A stretch of DNA of 64,000 bases from an uncultured Rhodospirillaceae bacterium (GCA_913030825.1 CAJWCU010000004.1:172103-236102), one strand, 5' to 3'; numbered from the stretch's first letter, positions 51,248 to 61,515 are shown. The notes: generated by a model not told the origin, from the letters alone. Translations and numbers: made by a program.

Positions 51248-54200
51248 TCAGGCCGAATCCATGGTCCGTGCCCGGCGCATGTCGAGGGTCATCGGGAATT
51301 CGCCGCTTTCCGCCCGTTTCGGCGGCGCGGAAGGCCCCGGCGTATGGCCGATTTCCTCGAACCGGGCGAGGCGCCGGCTTTCCGCTTCGTAGGCGTTGAC
51401 CGGGAAATGTTCGAAGTTGCGCCCGCCCGGATGCGCCACGTGATAGGTGCAACCGGCGACGGCCCGGCCGGTCCAGGTGTCGTAAAGGTCGAAGATCAGC
51501 GGCGCGTCCACGTCCAGGGTCGGGTGCAGGGCGGCCGACGGCTTCCATGCCTTGAACCGCACACCGGCGAAGAATTCGCCCGCCCGTCCGGTCGCGGTCA
51601 GGGGGACTTCGAACCCATTGCAGGCGATGCGGTGGCGGCCGTCGGTCAGGCCGGTGACCCGGACCTGCAGTCGTTCGACCGACGAATCGACGAAGCGCAC
51701 GGTGCCGCCTGCGGCTCCTTCCTCGCCCATCACGTGCCAGGGTTCCAGCGCCTGGCGCAGCTCGATTTCCATCTGCTCGTAACCGACGGCGCCGTAGCGC
51801 GGGAAACGGAATTCGAAATGCGGCGCGAACCAGTCGGCGTCGAAGGCGTATCCCTGATGGTTCATGTCGCGGATGACGTCCTCGAAATCGGCCCAGACGG
51901 CATGCGGCAGCATGAAGCGATCATGCAACTGCGTGCCCCAACGGACCAGCGGCCCGGAATAAGGTTCGTCCCAGAACCGGGCGATCATGGCCCGCAGCAA
52001 CAGTTGCTGGGTCAGGCTCATGCGCGCGTGCGGCGGCATTTCGAAGGCGCGGAATTCGACCAGACCCAGGCGGCCCGTCGGGCCGTCCGGCGAATACAGC
52101 TTGTCGATGCAGATTTCCGTGCGGTGAGTGTTGCCGGAGACGTCGATCAGCAGGTTGCGCAGCAGGCGGTCGACCAGCCAGGGCGGGCAGTCCTTGCCCT
52201 TGTCCGGAATTTGGGCGAAGGCCATTTCCAACTCGTACAAGCTGTCGTGGCGGGCCTCGTCGATGCGCGGCGCCTGGCTGGTCGGGCCGACGAACATGCC
52301 GGAGAACAGATAGCTCAGGCTGGGGTGGTGCTGCCAATAAGTGACCAGGCTTTGCAGCAGGTCGGGCCGTCGCAGGAACGGGCTGTCCTTCGCCTCGGCC
52401 CCGCCGGCGACCACGTGGTTCCCGCCGCCGGTGCCCGTGTGGCGGCCGTCGAGCATGAATTTCTCCGTGCCCAGGCGCGACAGGCGGGCTTCTTCATAAA
52501 GCGTTTCCGTGCTCTCGACCATTTCCCGCCAGGTCGAGGCCGGGTGGATGTTGATTTCCAGCACGCCCGGGTCCGGGGTGACCTTGATGACGTTGAGGCG
52601 CGGATCCTTTGGCGGCTCGTAACCTTCGATATGGACCGGCATGCCCGTTTCGGCGACCGCGTCTTCGATGGCGGCGATCAGGTCCAGGTAGTCCTCCAGC
52701 GTTTCCGTCGGCGGCATGAAGACGCAGAGACGGCCGTCGCGGGGCTCGATGGTCATTGCCGCGCGAACGCGCCGGCCGCCGCCGCCGAGACCTTGTTCCG
52801 ATACGGTCTGGCGGTTCGCGCCGGGATGTTCCGAGCCCTGCAGGTAGGGCTGCCGCAGGGCGTCCGGTTCCGGCAGGTCGGGGTGTTCGGAAAACGGATC
52901 GGCGGGGACGATGTAGGGATAGTCGACGGCCTCGATATGGGACAGCGACGGAAGCGGCAGGCGGAAACCGACCGGCGAATCGCCCGGGATCAGCACCAGC
53001 CGGTCCGTGCGCATGGACCATGGCTCGGAGACCCAGCGCCGCGACTTGTCCTTGGAATTCCATCGCTGGACCGGCAGGACGTAGCCGGTCGGCTTCGACA
53101 GGCCCCGGGAAAACACCTTGGCCAGGCGTTCGCGTTCCAGGGGATCGTCAAGCTTGGAATCCTCCAGGGTCACGTTGTCGGGCAGGCGGCGTTCCTGTTC
53201 CATGAAGTGCCAGGGGTCCTCATAGGCCGGGGTCGCGGCTTCGGGCGCCACGCCCAGGCGTTCGGCGATGCCCTGGGCGAAAGTTTCGGCGGCGGTGATA
53301 TCGGGCTTGTGGTCCTCGGCCTCGCGGGCGAAGGCTTCCTGATCCTTCCAGATCGGCTTGCCGTCCTTGCGCCAATAAAGCGCGAAGGCCCAACGCGGCA
53401 ACTGTTCGCCCGGATACCATTTGCCCTGGCCGTAATGGAGCAGGCCGTTGGGTGCGTATTTGTCGCGCAGCCGGCGGATCAGATCGTCGGCCAGCGGACG
53501 TTTGGTCTTACCGACGGCGGCGGTGTTCCATTCCTCGGCATCGACATGATCGATGGAGACGAAGGTCGGCTCGCCGCCCAAGGTCAAGCGTACGTCTTGA
53601 TCGGAAAGCTGCTTGTCGATCTCGTCGCCCAACTTGTCGATGGTCTGCCACTGCTCTTCGGTGTAGGGCAGGGTAACGCGCGGGCTTTCGGCGATCCGCG
53701 TGATCAGCATGTCGAAATCGAAATCGACCTCGGCCTGGCCGATGGCCCCGGTGATGGGGGCGGCGCTTTTGGGGCGCGGCGTCGCGGCGAGGGGGATATG
53801 CCCTTCGCCCGCCAGAAGGCCCGAGGTCGGATCCAGGCCGATCCAGCCGGCACCCGGCAGGTAGACCTCGCACCAGGCATGCAGATCGGTGAAGTCCTCT
53901 TCCGCGCCGGACGGGCCGTCCAGCGACTTCACATCCGGCTTCAACTGGATCAGATAGCCGGAGACGAAGCGCGCGGCGAACCCCAAATGGCGCAGGATTT
54001 CGACCAGCAACCACCCCGTGTCGCGGCACGACCCTTTGCCCCGTTCCAGGGTCTCGTCGCAGGTCTGCACGCCCGGCTCCATGCGGACCAGGTATTCGAT
54101 CTGGTTCTGCAGGCGCTGGTTCAGGCCGACCAGAAAATCGACGGTCTTGCCTTCGGGCTTGGGCAGGTCGGCCAGCCATTTCTGCAACAGCGGCCCGGCC

Positions 54201-54565
54201 GGCTCCGGCGTCAGGTAGCTTTCCAGTTCCAGTTTCAAATCGGGGTCGTAATCGAACGGTAGTTCTTCGGCGTCCGGCTCCAGGAAGAAGTCGAACGGGT
54301 TCTGCACCGACATGTCGGCGACCAGATCGACCGTGACCTCGAACTTCTCGACCGGGTCGGGGAAGACCACGCGGGCCTGGTAATTGCCGTGGGGGTCCTG
54401 CTGCCAGTTGATGAAGTAGCCTTCCGGCTCGATCTTCAGCGCATAGCTAAGGATTGGGGTGCGGGCGTGCGGGGCGGGGCGCAGGCGAATGACCTGGGGA
54501 CCCATCTCGACCTTGCGGTCGTAGGTGTAACTGGTCCTATGGTGAAGGGCGATATGAATGCTCAT
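51248..54565 (-). CDS. Transglutaminase / DUF2126 fusion protein
   Basis: A 1105-residue protein. Residues about 1-290 are a transglutaminase-like protease with its own N-terminal beta-sandwich ([16 protein letters not shown]) and the triad Cys180 (KGSCRDTG), His229 (TDLHAWCEV) and Asp245 (GLDPTSG). The rest is DUF2126, with landmarks [13 protein letters not shown], the glutamine-synthetase/ATP-grasp-like [16 protein letters not shown], and a beta-rich C-terminal end (ARPGG-like [17 protein letters not shown]). No signal peptide. First gene of the trio, so it probably leads the transcript. DUF2126 is thought to be an amide-ligase-like enzyme; the substrate is unknown. Confidence 0.93.
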   Translation of the reverse strand: MSIHIALHHRTSYTYDRKVEMGPQVIRLRPAPHARTPILSYALKIEPEGYFINWQQDPHGNYQARVVFPDPVEKFEVTVDLVADMSVQNPFDFFLEPDAEELPFDYDPDLKLELESYLTPEPAGPLLQKWLADLPKPEGKTVDFLVGLNQRLQNQIEYLVRMEPGVQTCDETLERGKGSCRDTGWLLVEILRHLGFAARFVSGYLIQLKPDVKSLDGPSGAEEDFTDLHAWCEVYLPGAGWIGLDPTSGLLAGEGHIPLAATPRPKSAAPITGAIGQAEVDFDFDMLITRIAESPRVTLPYTEEQWQTIDKLGDEIDKQLSDQDVRLTLGGEPTFVSIDHVDAEEWNTAAVGKTKRPLADDLIRRLRDKYAPNGLLHYGQGKWYPGEQLPRWAFALYWRKDGKPIWKDQEAFAREAEDHKPDITAAETFAQGIAERLGVAPEAATPAYEDPWHFMEQERRLPDNVTLEDSKLDDPLERERLAKVFSRGLSKPTGYVLPVQRWNSKDKSRRWVSEPWSMRTDRLVLIPGDSPVGFRLPLPSLSHIEAVDYPYIVPADPFSEHPDLPEPDALRQPYLQGSEHPGANRQTVSEQGLGGGGRRVRAAMTIEPRDGRLCVFMPPTETLEDYLDLIAAIEDAVAETGMPVHIEGYEPPKDPRLNVIKVTPDPGVLEINIHPASTWREMVESTETLYEEARLSRLGTEKFMLDGRHTGTGGGNHVVAGGAEAKDSPFLRRPDLLQSLVTYWQHHPSLSYLFSGMFVGPTSQAPRIDEARHDSLYELEMAFAQIPDKGKDCPPWLVDRLLRNLLIDVSGNTHRTEICIDKLYSPDGPTGRLGLVEFRAFEMPPHARMSLTQQLLLRAMIARFWDEPYSGPLVRWGTQLHDRFMLPHAVWADFEDVIRDMNHQGYAFDADWFAPHFEFRFPRYGAVGYEQMEIELRQALEPWHVMGEEGAAGGTVRFVDSSVERLQVRVTGLTDGRHRIACNGFEVPLTATGRAGEFFAGVRFKAWKPSAALHPTLDVDAPLIFDLYDTWTGRAVAGCTYHVAHPGGRNFEHFPVNAYEAESRRLARFEEIGHTPGPSAPPKRAESGEFPMTLDMRRARTMDSA

Positions 54566-54701
54566 GAGCTGATTTCCCGCCGAATTTCAATGTGTTCCCG
54601 GGGCGCAGGGGGCGTTTCCGGGGGCGGCTATACCAACATGGCGGCTGGTCCCCGTCAATCGTTCGCGGGCGCACAATAAGAATGAAAAACGGGCAGACCG
54701 G

Positions 54702-55340
54702 TCAGCGGCCGGGAAAGTCCGGCTGAGCATCCGGCATGGCTTTGCGGAAGGCGTCGAGTTTCCCGCAGGCCGCATCGACCCGCAGGATCAGGGGATAGTC
54801 GTCGAGTGGAAAGCCGAACCAGCGCGCATTGCCGAGCACGGGGATCAGATAAAGGTCGGCGACCGTCGGCGTCTCGCCGACGCAGAAGGTCGATTGAACC
54901 GGGCGCTGGGCCAGCATGGTTTCGACCGTAGTCAATCCCTTGGCGATCCAATGGGCGTACCAGTCCATGGTCTTTTCCTCGGACCAGCCCTCGGCGTCCA
55001 TCAGATGGTCGCGGACGCGGTGGTTGTGGATCGGGTGTATCTCGCAGGCGATGAACTGGGCGATGGAGCGCGCGGTCATGCGGTCGATGGGATCGGCGGG
55101 GAACAGCGACGGTTCGGGATAGGTTTCCTCCAGCCATTCGATGATCGCCGTCGATTGGCCGACGATGCGCCCGCCGATGTCCAATGCAGGCAGCAGCCCT
55201 TGCGGATTGATCCGCCGGTATTCGTCCGACCGCATGTCCTCGATGGCGATGTAGTCGTAATCCACGCCCTTCAGGTTGAGCGCGATGCGCACGCGCTGGC
55301 CGGCCGAATTACGATAACGGGAATAGAGTTTCAGGGTCAT
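54702..55340 (-). CDS. Glutathione S-transferase, zeta class (maleylacetoacetate isomerase-like)
   Basis: A 212-residue GST. The N-terminal thioredoxin-like domain carries the zeta-class region YRNSAGQRVRIALNLKGVDY; the usual SSCS/SSTS active-site stretch is here RNSAG, keeping one Ser. NPQGLLPALD and QSTAIIEWLEE bind glutathione. The helical C-domain ends near residue 205. Zeta GSTs isomerise maleylacetoacetate or maleylpyruvate, or dehalogenate small acids. It lies just downstream of a FadR-type regulator gene on the same strand (40-base gap), so the regulator and GST may be co-transcribed. Confidence 0.88.
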   Translation of the reverse strand: MTLKLYSRYRNSAGQRVRIALNLKGVDYDYIAIEDMRSDEYRRINPQGLLPALDIGGRIVGQSTAIIEWLEETYPEPSLFPADPIDRMTARSIAQFIACEIHPIHNHRVRDHLMDAEGWSEEKTMDWYAHWIAKGLTTVETMLAQRPVQSTFCVGETPTVADLYLIPVLGNARWFGFPLDDYPLILRVDAACGKLDAFRKAMPDAQPDFPGR

Positions 55341-55380
55341 GTCGCGAAATCCGTGGCCGGGTGGGAGGGTGGGGGAAACG

Positions 55381-56121
55381 TCAGGACAGCGGCGCCGACC
55401 ATTTGTCGAGTGCTGCGCGCAGGCCGTTGAAATGTTGTTCCATGGCTTCGCGGGCGTGTGCTGGGGACCGGGCGCGGATGGCTTCGACGATGGGGCGGTG
55501 CTCTTCCTGCAGGTCCTTCCATTCGTCGATGGGGACCGCTTCCTTGAAATTCAGGATCCGGTATTCCTCCAGCGCGTTCAGGATCATTTCCGACAGGTAC
55601 TCGTTGCCCGAGGCGGCGGCGATAGCCTTGTGAATTTCCATGTTCAGGTCGGTGTCCCGAGATTCGTCCGCCGGCAGGGAATCCAGAAGGGCGACGGGCC
55701 GCTCTATGGCGTCGATCTGTTCGGGCGTCGCGGCGGTGGCGGCCAGTTCGGCGGCGCGGATCTCCAGTAATGCCCGGACTTCCCAAATCTTCAACAGGGC
55801 CGCCCGGCGGTCGCGCAGGTGACGGCGGCGAATATCGGCGAAGTCGAGGGTCCGTTCCGAACGGACGTAGCGGCCGGCGCCGTGGCGGCTTTCGACGATG
55901 CCCTGGGATTCCAGTACGCGAAACGCTTCGCGCAGAACCGGGCGGCTGACCTGCCATTGTTCGGCCAAGGTCCGTTCCGGCGGAAACTTGTCGCCGACCC
56001 GCAGGGTGCCGGAATCGATCAGGCCCATGATTTGTTCGACGATCGATTCATATCGAAGGATCGCCTTGATCGGAGAAAACGGATGCCCGGCGTTCGATTT
56101 CAGTAGGTCACTCGATTGCAC
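55381..56121 (-). CDS. FadR-type GntR regulator (FCD domain)
   Basis: A 246-residue regulator. Residues about 20-90 form the GntR winged helix (ILRYESIVEQIMGLIDSG, FPPERTLAEQWQVSRPVLREA). Residues about 100-235 form an all-helical FCD effector domain (RALLEIRAAELAA, DLNMEIHKAIAAASGN), which binds small acids with a metal. I place the start at the GTG at 56121 because GGGAGGGAACC lies immediately before it; the longer frame from 56151 lacks a good site. It is divergent from the class II aldolase gene and likely controls it. Confidence 0.88.
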   Translation of the reverse strand: MQSSDLLKSNAGHPFSPIKAILRYESIVEQIMGLIDSGTLRVGDKFPPERTLAEQWQVSRPVLREAFRVLESQGIVESRHGAGRYVRSERTLDFADIRRRHLRDRRAALLKIWEVRALLEIRAAELAATAATPEQIDAIERPVALLDSLPADESRDTDLNMEIHKAIAAASGNEYLSEMILNALEEYRILNFKEAVPIDEWKDLQEEHRPIVEAIRARSPAHAREAMEQHFNGLRAALDKWSAPLS

Positions 56122-56251
56122 GGTTCCCTCCCGTTTCGGCGCGGTATCCACGCGGCGCCTTGGCTAAGCCATGGATACCCTTTTAGGGCCGGGGGAGACG
56201 TGGCGCAATCAAGTTAACAGGTTAATAAACTAAAAAAGTGAGTAAAGTGGG

Positions 56252-56280
56252 TTGCCCAATTTTAACCAGAGCCATAAAGT
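56252..56280 (+). promoter_or_regulatory. Possible promoter of the class II aldolase gene
   Basis: TTGCCC (56252-56257) and TAAAGT (56275-56280) are separated by 17 bases, a modest match to the housekeeping -35/-10 consensus, inside an A/T-rich divergent region. The GTTAAC and GGTTAA repeats at about 56213-56224 may be contact points for the divergent FadR-type protein, but no clean palindrome is evident. Confidence 0.3.
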
Positions 56281-56416
56281 GGCCCCGCCATTCAGGTGAG
56301 GCGCGCCGAATTGCGCCCGTGCGTTCGCCGACCCGGCGCGCCATCGACGGAAAACCCGTCATCCTCGGTTGCCCGAGCCTGAATTAAGGAAACCCAATAG
56401 AAGAAGGCAGACAACG

Positions 56417-57187
56417 ATGTCGAAAACCCAACAAGCCGCAATCGATGACATGGTCGCGGGCCTCGCGACTGAACAAAGCCCGGACTGGTCTTTGCGCCAA
56501 CGCTTAGCACTCGGCTGCCGCATCCTGGGCATGCAGGGGCACGGTAGCGGCCTGTCGGGGCAGTTCACGGCGCGCGGGCCGGAGCCGGAAACCATGTGGA
56601 CGCTGCCCTACGGCCTGGGCTTCGAGCAGGTCAAGGCGTCGGACTACATGCTGGTCGACCGCGACCTCAAGGTCATCGAAGGCAAGGGCATGCCGAACAT
56701 GGCCAACCGTTTTCACATCCACGTCTACCGCGTGCGCCCGGACGTGCAGTCCATCGTCCATACGCACCCGCCCTATTCCTCGGCCTTGTCGATGATCGGC
56801 GAACCGTTGAAGGTCTCGCACATGGACACGACAATGTTCTACGAGGACGTGGCCTTCCTTCCGACCTGGCCCGGCGTGCCCTTCGGCGACGAGGAAGGGG
56901 AAATCATCTCGGAAGCCATCGGCGACAAGAACGCAATCTTGCTCGCCCATCACGGCCAGCTCTGCGTCGGCCCGACGGTCGAGGCGGCCTGCATCATGGG
57001 CATCTTCTTCGAACACGCGGCCCGCATCCAACTGGCCGCCATGGCCGCCGGTGAGATCAAGGAGATCGATCCGGAACTCGGCCGCATCGCCCATGACTGG
57101 CGCCACAAGCCCGAAGCGATGAATGTGACCTTCCGCTATTTCGCCCGGACGATCCTGGAATCCCAATCAGATGCCGTGCTGACCTAG
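56417..57187 (+). CDS. Class II aldolase/adducin family protein
   Basis: A 256-residue zinc-dependent aldolase-fold protein (fuculose-phosphate aldolase / adducin head group). The metal site is recognisable in FHIHVYR and SIVHTHPPYSSAL, with another His in LLAHHGQLCVG. GQFTARGP replaces the usual NxSxR substrate loop. Members catalyse retro-aldol cleavage, decarboxylation or epimerisation of sugar acids and hydroxy acids. The ATG at 56417 was chosen because the family N-terminus (helical, AIDDMVAGLA) begins there. Divergent FadR-type regulation is likely. A strong terminator follows. Confidence 0.88.
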   Translation: MSKTQQAAIDDMVAGLATEQSPDWSLRQRLALGCRILGMQGHGSGLSGQFTARGPEPETMWTLPYGLGFEQVKASDYMLVDRDLKVIEGKGMPNMANRFHIHVYRVRPDVQSIVHTHPPYSSALSMIGEPLKVSHMDTTMFYEDVAFLPTWPGVPFGDEEGEIISEAIGDKNAILLAHHGQLCVGPTVEAACIMGIFFEHAARIQLAAMAAGEIKEIDPELGRIAHDWRHKPEAMNVTFRYFARTILESQSDAVLT

Positions 57188-57210
57188 GGGCCGCCAATCC
57201 CCGGGCCTTG

Positions 57211-57245
57211 AAAAAATACGCCGGCCTTTAAAAAAGGCCGGCGTT
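57211..57245 (-). terminator. Intrinsic terminator of the acyl-CoA dehydrogenase operon
   Basis: ACGCCGGCCTTT (57218-57229) and AAAGGCCGGCGT (57233-57244) form a perfect 12-bp stem with a 3-base loop. On the minus strand the stem is followed by ATTTTTT (57211-57217), a proper U-tract, so it ends the operon read from 61515 to 57300. It also lies 30 bases past the plus-strand aldolase stop and may serve that gene more weakly. Confidence 0.85.
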
Positions 57246-57299
57246 CAAGGTACAGGGAATTTTCTTCGTTAATTGGTCGTCAGAAACCAATCTTCCGGG

Positions 57300-58487
57300 T
57301 CAGTACGACCGGGGCATGCCCAGAACGTGCTGCGCCAGGAAGCTGAGGATCAGGTTCGGCGAAATCGGCGCCGTGCGGGCGAGGCGTGCTTCGCGCCATT
57401 TACGCTCGATGTCGTATTCCTTGGCGAAGGCGAAACCGCCATGCGTTGTGAAGCAGGCTTCGGCGCAGGCCCAGGCCGCGTTCGACGACAGGAACCGCCC
57501 CATATTGGCTTCGGAGCCGCAGGGAAGGCCAGCATCGAACATGGCGGTCGCCTTGCGCACCATCAGGTCGGCGGCTTCCAGTTCGGCATAGCCCTGGGCG
57601 ATCGGGAACTGGATGCCCTGGTTCTGGCCGATGGGCCGGTTGAAGACGATGCGCTCGTTGGCGTAGGCGACGGCTTTTTCAATGAAGTACTTGCCGTTGC
57701 CGATGCCTTCCGACGCCGTCAGGCAGCGTTCCGCGTTCATCCCGTCCAGGATATAGCGGAAGCCCTTGCCTTCCTCGCCGATCAGGGAATCGCCCGGGAT
57801 CGGCACGTTGTCGAAGAAGACTTCGCATGTGTTGTGGTTGACCATCGCGTCGATGGGGCGGATTTCACAGCCGTTCTTCTGCGCTTCCTTCAGGTCGATC
57901 AGGAAGGTCGAGATGCCGTGCGTCCGCTTTTCGACCTGATCGGCCGGCGTCGTGCGGGCCAGCAACAGCATCAGGTCGGAATGCGCGGCGCGCGAGGTCC
58001 AAACCTTCTGGCCGTTGACGACGTAACCATTGCCCTGTTTCTCGGCCTTGGTCTTGAGCTGCGTGGTGTCGGAACCGGTCGTCGGTTCGGTCACGCCAAA
58101 GGCCTGCAGGCGCAGTTCGCCGGACGCGATTTTGGGCAGGTAGTGGTCTTTCTGCTCTTTCGAGCCGTGCCGCAGGATCGTGCCCATGGTGTACATCTGG
58201 GCATGACCCGGCGAGGCCGAACAGCCGCAGGCGTTGATGGTTTCCAGGATCACCGCCCCGCCGCGCACGGGCAGTCCGGCGCCGCCGTATTCTTCGGGGA
58301 TCAGGGCGGCGAGGAAGCCGCCTTCGGTCAACGCCTCGATGAATTCGGTGGGATAGCTGCCAGAGGGCGGTTGGTCTTCCAGCTTGCGCCAGTATTCGCC
58401 CGGGAAGTCGGCACAGACCTTTTCGACCTGTTCGCGGATTTCCGGATAATCGACCTCAAGCGGGATGCTCAGTTCGGCGTCGGACAT
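57300..58487 (-). CDS. Acyl-CoA dehydrogenase
   Basis: A 395-residue FAD enzyme that desaturates an acyl-CoA at the alpha-beta position, passing electrons to ETF. Landmarks are LIPEEYGGAGLPVRGG, the FAD-contacting FGVTEPTTGSDTTQLKT, GQKVWTSRAAHSDL and the C-terminal LILSFLAQHVLGMPRSY. The start at 58487 (MSDAELSIPL) has GGAG about 12 bases before it; a further ATG at 58547 lacks a site. It is the last gene of the CaiB-ECH-HMGL-ACAD operon and is followed by a strong terminator, so it should act on a CoA ester of the same pathway. Confidence 0.93.
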   Translation of the reverse strand: MSDAELSIPLEVDYPEIREQVEKVCADFPGEYWRKLEDQPPSGSYPTEFIEALTEGGFLAALIPEEYGGAGLPVRGGAVILETINACGCSASPGHAQMYTMGTILRHGSKEQKDHYLPKIASGELRLQAFGVTEPTTGSDTTQLKTKAEKQGNGYVVNGQKVWTSRAAHSDLMLLLARTTPADQVEKRTHGISTFLIDLKEAQKNGCEIRPIDAMVNHNTCEVFFDNVPIPGDSLIGEEGKGFRYILDGMNAERCLTASEGIGNGKYFIEKAVAYANERIVFNRPIGQNQGIQFPIAQGYAELEAADLMVRKATAMFDAGLPCGSEANMGRFLSSNAAWACAEACFTTHGGFAFAKEYDIERKWREARLARTAPISPNLILSFLAQHVLGMPRSY

Positions 58488-58556
58488 TGGGGGTGGTGTC
58501 TCCTGGTCGGTTTTTTGTGCGGCGGGGGCGTTGATGCCCCCGCTCATAGGTGATCG

Positions 58557-59501
58557 TCAGGCGGCCGCCGAGGCGGGATGGAAGCCCTTGGGCGGACCGG
58601 CGTTGATGTAGGTGCCGTGGACGGGCTCGCCCTTGAGCTGGCGTTCCATGATTTCGCGGGCCTCCAGCAGGCCGTCGAGATCGACGCCCGTTTTCATGCC
58701 CTGGGCCTCCAACATGAAGACCAGGTCCTCGGTCACGATGTTGCCGGAGGCACCCGGCGCGTAGGGGCAGCCGCCCAGGCCACCCAGGCAGGAATCGAAT
58801 TCCCGCACACCGGCGTCCAGCGCCGCGAAGACGTTGGCGAGGCCCAGGCCGCGGGTGTCGTGGAAGTGCGCGCCCACGGGCACGTCCTTGCCGACCGTGC
58901 GGTAAAGCTCGGTGAACAGATCGCGGACCTGTTTCGGATTGGCGTAGCCGACCGTGTCGGCGACGTTCAGGCGCTGGGCGCCACGTTCCATCAGGCCTTC
59001 GGCAACCTTCATCACGTCCTTGATCGGCACCGGGCCGGAAATGGTGCAGCCGAACGAGGTCGCCATGCCGCCGGAAATGACCTGATCCTTGTATTCGGGA
59101 TGCTCGTCCCGGTACTTCACGATCTCGGCGAAGCCGTCGAGGGATTCCTGCACCGTGCGGCGGATGTTCGCCTTGTTGTGCTCTTCCGAAACGGACATGA
59201 CGACACCGATCTGGTGGGCGCCGGCGGCCAGGCCGTCGACGGCGCCGCGCAGGTTCGGCACCAGGGCCGAGACGATCAGATCGTCGATCAGGATCGACTG
59301 GGCGACGATTTCCGCCGAGTCCGCCATCTGCGGCAGCAGCTTCGGATTGACGAAGGAGCCGACCTGCATCTGCGGTACGCCGGCGGCGGCCTCGCTGCGG
59401 ATCCATTCCATCTTGCCTTCGGTGGAGAAGACGGTCTCGATGCTCTGCAGGCCGTCGCGGGGGCCGACCTCGCTGATCAGGACGTCGATATCTTTGGTCA
59501 T
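58557..59501 (-). CDS. Hydroxymethylglutaryl-CoA lyase
   Basis: A 314-residue TIM-barrel lyase of the HMG-CoA lyase family: splits 3-hydroxy-3-methylglutaryl-CoA into acetoacetate and acetyl-CoA. Catalytic features include EVGPRDGLQSIE near the start, metal-binding HFHDTRGLG near residue 210, and the signature Cys loop GLGGCPYAPGASGNIVTED. GGAG lies eight bases before the ATG. In this operon, with a CoA-transferase and a hydratase, it may cleave HMG-CoA or a related branched hydroxyacyl-CoA such as citramalyl-CoA. Confidence 0.93.
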   Translation of the reverse strand: MTKDIDVLISEVGPRDGLQSIETVFSTEGKMEWIRSEAAAGVPQMQVGSFVNPKLLPQMADSAEIVAQSILIDDLIVSALVPNLRGAVDGLAAGAHQIGVVMSVSEEHNKANIRRTVQESLDGFAEIVKYRDEHPEYKDQVISGGMATSFGCTISGPVPIKDVMKVAEGLMERGAQRLNVADTVGYANPKQVRDLFTELYRTVGKDVPVGAHFHDTRGLGLANVFAALDAGVREFDSCLGGLGGCPYAPGASGNIVTEDLVFMLEAQGMKTGVDLDGLLEAREIMERQLKGEPVHGTYINAGPPKGFHPASAAA

Positions 59502-59530
59502 CTTGGTCTCCTATTCCAGATTTGGGGGGC

Positions 59531-60331
59531 TCAGGAGCCCTTGAACTGCGCCTTGCGCTTTTCGTTGAACGCCAGCACGCCTTCCATCCGGTCGTCGGTG
59601 CCGACCAGGCGGTTGTAGGCCTGCAATTCGAACTGATAGCCGGACATCCGGTCGACCTGGGTGGCGATCGAGGTCGAGCGCTTGGCGGCGCGGATCGACA
59701 GCGGCGCGTTGCCCGCGATGCGATCGGCCGTCGCGATGGTTTCCTCCATCAGCTTTTCCGGCTCGCAGACCTTGTTGACCAGGCCCCAGTCGCAGGCCTG
59801 TTCCGCCGTGAACGGCAGGCCCGTCATGACGATTTCCTTGGCCCGCCGCTCGCCGACCGCGTTGGGCATGTTAATCGTGCCCATGGCGCCCGGCATGATG
59901 CCCAGCGTGACTTCGGTCAGGGCGAATTTCGCGTGGCTGGCGGCATAGACGAAATCGCAGGTCAGCGCCGTCTCGCAACCACCGCCGTAGGCCGCCCCGT
60001 TGACGGCGCCGATCACCGGCACCGGGCAGCTGCGCATCGCCATCACACCCTGTTCGAAGATGCGGTGCTGGACCTGCCATTCATGGTTGGTCATGCCGTT
60101 GCGTTCCTTGAGATCGCCGCCGGCGCAGAAGGCCTTGTCGCCGCGCCCGGTGTAGATCACCACGCGCACGTCCTCGGTGTCGCGATAGAGGCTCTCGAAG
60201 ATTTCGATCTGTTCCAGGCCCATTTTGGTGTTCTTGGCGTTGCGGACCTCGGGGCGGTCCATCATGACGATCAGGACATGCCCGCCGTCGCCGACCCGTT
60301 CCAGGGAATAGGTTTCGTAATCCATACGCAT
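59531..60331 (-). CDS. Enoyl-CoA hydratase/isomerase family protein
   Basis: A 266-residue crotonase-fold enzyme. The oxyanion-hole segments are CAGGDLKE and GAAYGGGCE, and a catalytic Glu is likely in LTEVTLGIMPGAMGT. The family hydrates, isomerises or cleaves acyl-CoA double bonds. Its ATG shares one base with the stop of the CoA-transferase gene (TGATG), indicating translational coupling, so it should use the acyl-CoA made by that enzyme or one step later. Confidence 0.92.
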   Translation of the reverse strand: MRMDYETYSLERVGDGGHVLIVMMDRPEVRNAKNTKMGLEQIEIFESLYRDTEDVRVVIYTGRGDKAFCAGGDLKERNGMTNHEWQVQHRIFEQGVMAMRSCPVPVIGAVNGAAYGGGCETALTCDFVYAASHAKFALTEVTLGIMPGAMGTINMPNAVGERRAKEIVMTGLPFTAEQACDWGLVNKVCEPEKLMEETIATADRIAGNAPLSIRAAKRSTSIATQVDRMSGYQFELQAYNRLVGTDDRMEGVLAFNEKRKAQFKGS

Positions 60332-61515
60332 CAGTTGTTCGTCCCTTCTTTTTTTGCGGCCGGGGCGGAACCCTTGACCGTTTCATTGTGCTGGCCCACT
60401 TGCGGGGCCGATTTGCGGGGCGGCGGGCGCGTGCCGTCGAACGACAGCGGCAGGCCGACCATGGGCTCACCCCCGTCGAGCGAGCGCTGAAGGATGCCCA
60501 GCGCCTGGGTCTGCGGATCGGCCATCATTTCCAGCGTCTGCTGCACCGGCGCCGACGGAATGCCGACGTCGTCCAGGGCCTGCTGCCATTCGGCGCGGGT
60601 CCGTTTCTTGACTTCCGGCTCGATCAGTTCGTTCAGCTCGGCCAGGTTGGTATAGCGGTCCTGGTTGCTTCCGAAGCGGGGGTCTTCCGGCCATTCCGGA
60701 TGGCCCAGAACCTGTGACAGGCGTTCGAACAGCCGGTCGTTGGGGGCCGCGATGATCAGATAGCCGTCGGAACATTCGTACGCTTGATAGGGCGCCATGC
60801 CGCGCGCACCCGAACCTTCGCGCTGCGGATTGGCCGGGTCGACGGCGGCCGAGGCGACCGCGTTGTTCATCCAGGCCACAGCCGTCTCATACAACGAAGC
60901 ATCGACTGTGCAGCCTTCGCCCGTGTCGCTGCGGCGCTTCAGCGCGCCCAGGATGCCGATCACGCACCACATGCCCGTGCCCATATCGATAATGGACGTT
61001 CCGACGCGGATCGGCGGGCGGCCCGGCTCACCCGTGATGGTCATCAGGCCGCCGTAGGCCTGCATCAGCGGATCGTAGCCCGGCTTGTCCTGGAGCGGGC
61101 CGACGTTGCCGAACGCTCCCAGGTTGCAATAGATGAGTTTCGGATTGGCGGCGCGGATCGTCTCCGCGTCCAGGCCGTATTTCTTGACCAGGCCCGGGCG
61201 CATGTTCTGAATGACGACATCGGCTTCGGTCATCAGATAATTGCGCAGCCATTCCCGTTCGGCTTCGTCGCTCATGTCGACGGTGACCGATTGCTTATCG
61301 CGGTTCAGCGCGTGGAAGTAGGAGCCGATGCCGTCGGGGAACATCTTTCCCCAGTAGCGGCAATCGTCCCCGGGACCGGGGCGCTCGACCTTCACAACCT
61401 CGGCGCCCATGGCGCCCATGATCCAAGTTGAATAAGGGGCGGCGACGCTCGACCCCAATTCGACCACGCGAATACCGGCCAGGCTTTGCCAGGCTGCGGC
61501 GTTGGATTCTTCCAA
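60331..61515 (-). CDS. CaiB/BaiF family CoA-transferase
   Basis: A 394-residue class III CoA-transferase, moving CoA between carboxylic acids through an acyl-aspartate intermediate. Typical segments are VVELGSSVAAPYSTW, VERPGPGDDCRYWG, LNRDKQSVTVDM, the catalytic Asp in GTSIIDMGTGMW, and GYDPLMQAYGGLM. I place the start at the TTG at 61515 because AGGAGG lies five bases before it, although the frame stays open to 61563. First gene of the four-gene operon, so it probably activates the starting acid with CoA. Divergent from an IclR regulator. Confidence 0.92.
   Translation of the reverse strand: MEESNAAAWQSLAGIRVVELGSSVAAPYSTWIMGAMGAEVVKVERPGPGDDCRYWGKMFPDGIGSYFHALNRDKQSVTVDMSDEAEREWLRNYLMTEADVVIQNMRPGLVKKYGLDAETIRAANPKLIYCNLGAFGNVGPLQDKPGYDPLMQAYGGLMTITGEPGRPPIRVGTSIIDMGTGMWCVIGILGALKRRSDTGEGCTVDASLYETAVAWMNNAVASAAVDPANPQREGSGARGMAPYQAYECSDGYLIIAAPNDRLFERLSQVLGHPEWPEDPRFGSNQDRYTNLAELNELIEPEVKKRTRAEWQQALDDVGIPSAPVQQTLEMMADPQTQALGILQRSLDGGEPMVGLPLSFDGTRPPPRKSAPQVGQHNETVKGSAPAAKKEGTNN

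Noticed and set aside
51344..54262. 972-codon open frame on the plus strand
   Set aside because: It is the exact antisense shadow of the DUF2126 gene, kept open by high GC. Its translation is Gly/Asp/His/Gln-rich with no family signature and no ribosome-binding site.
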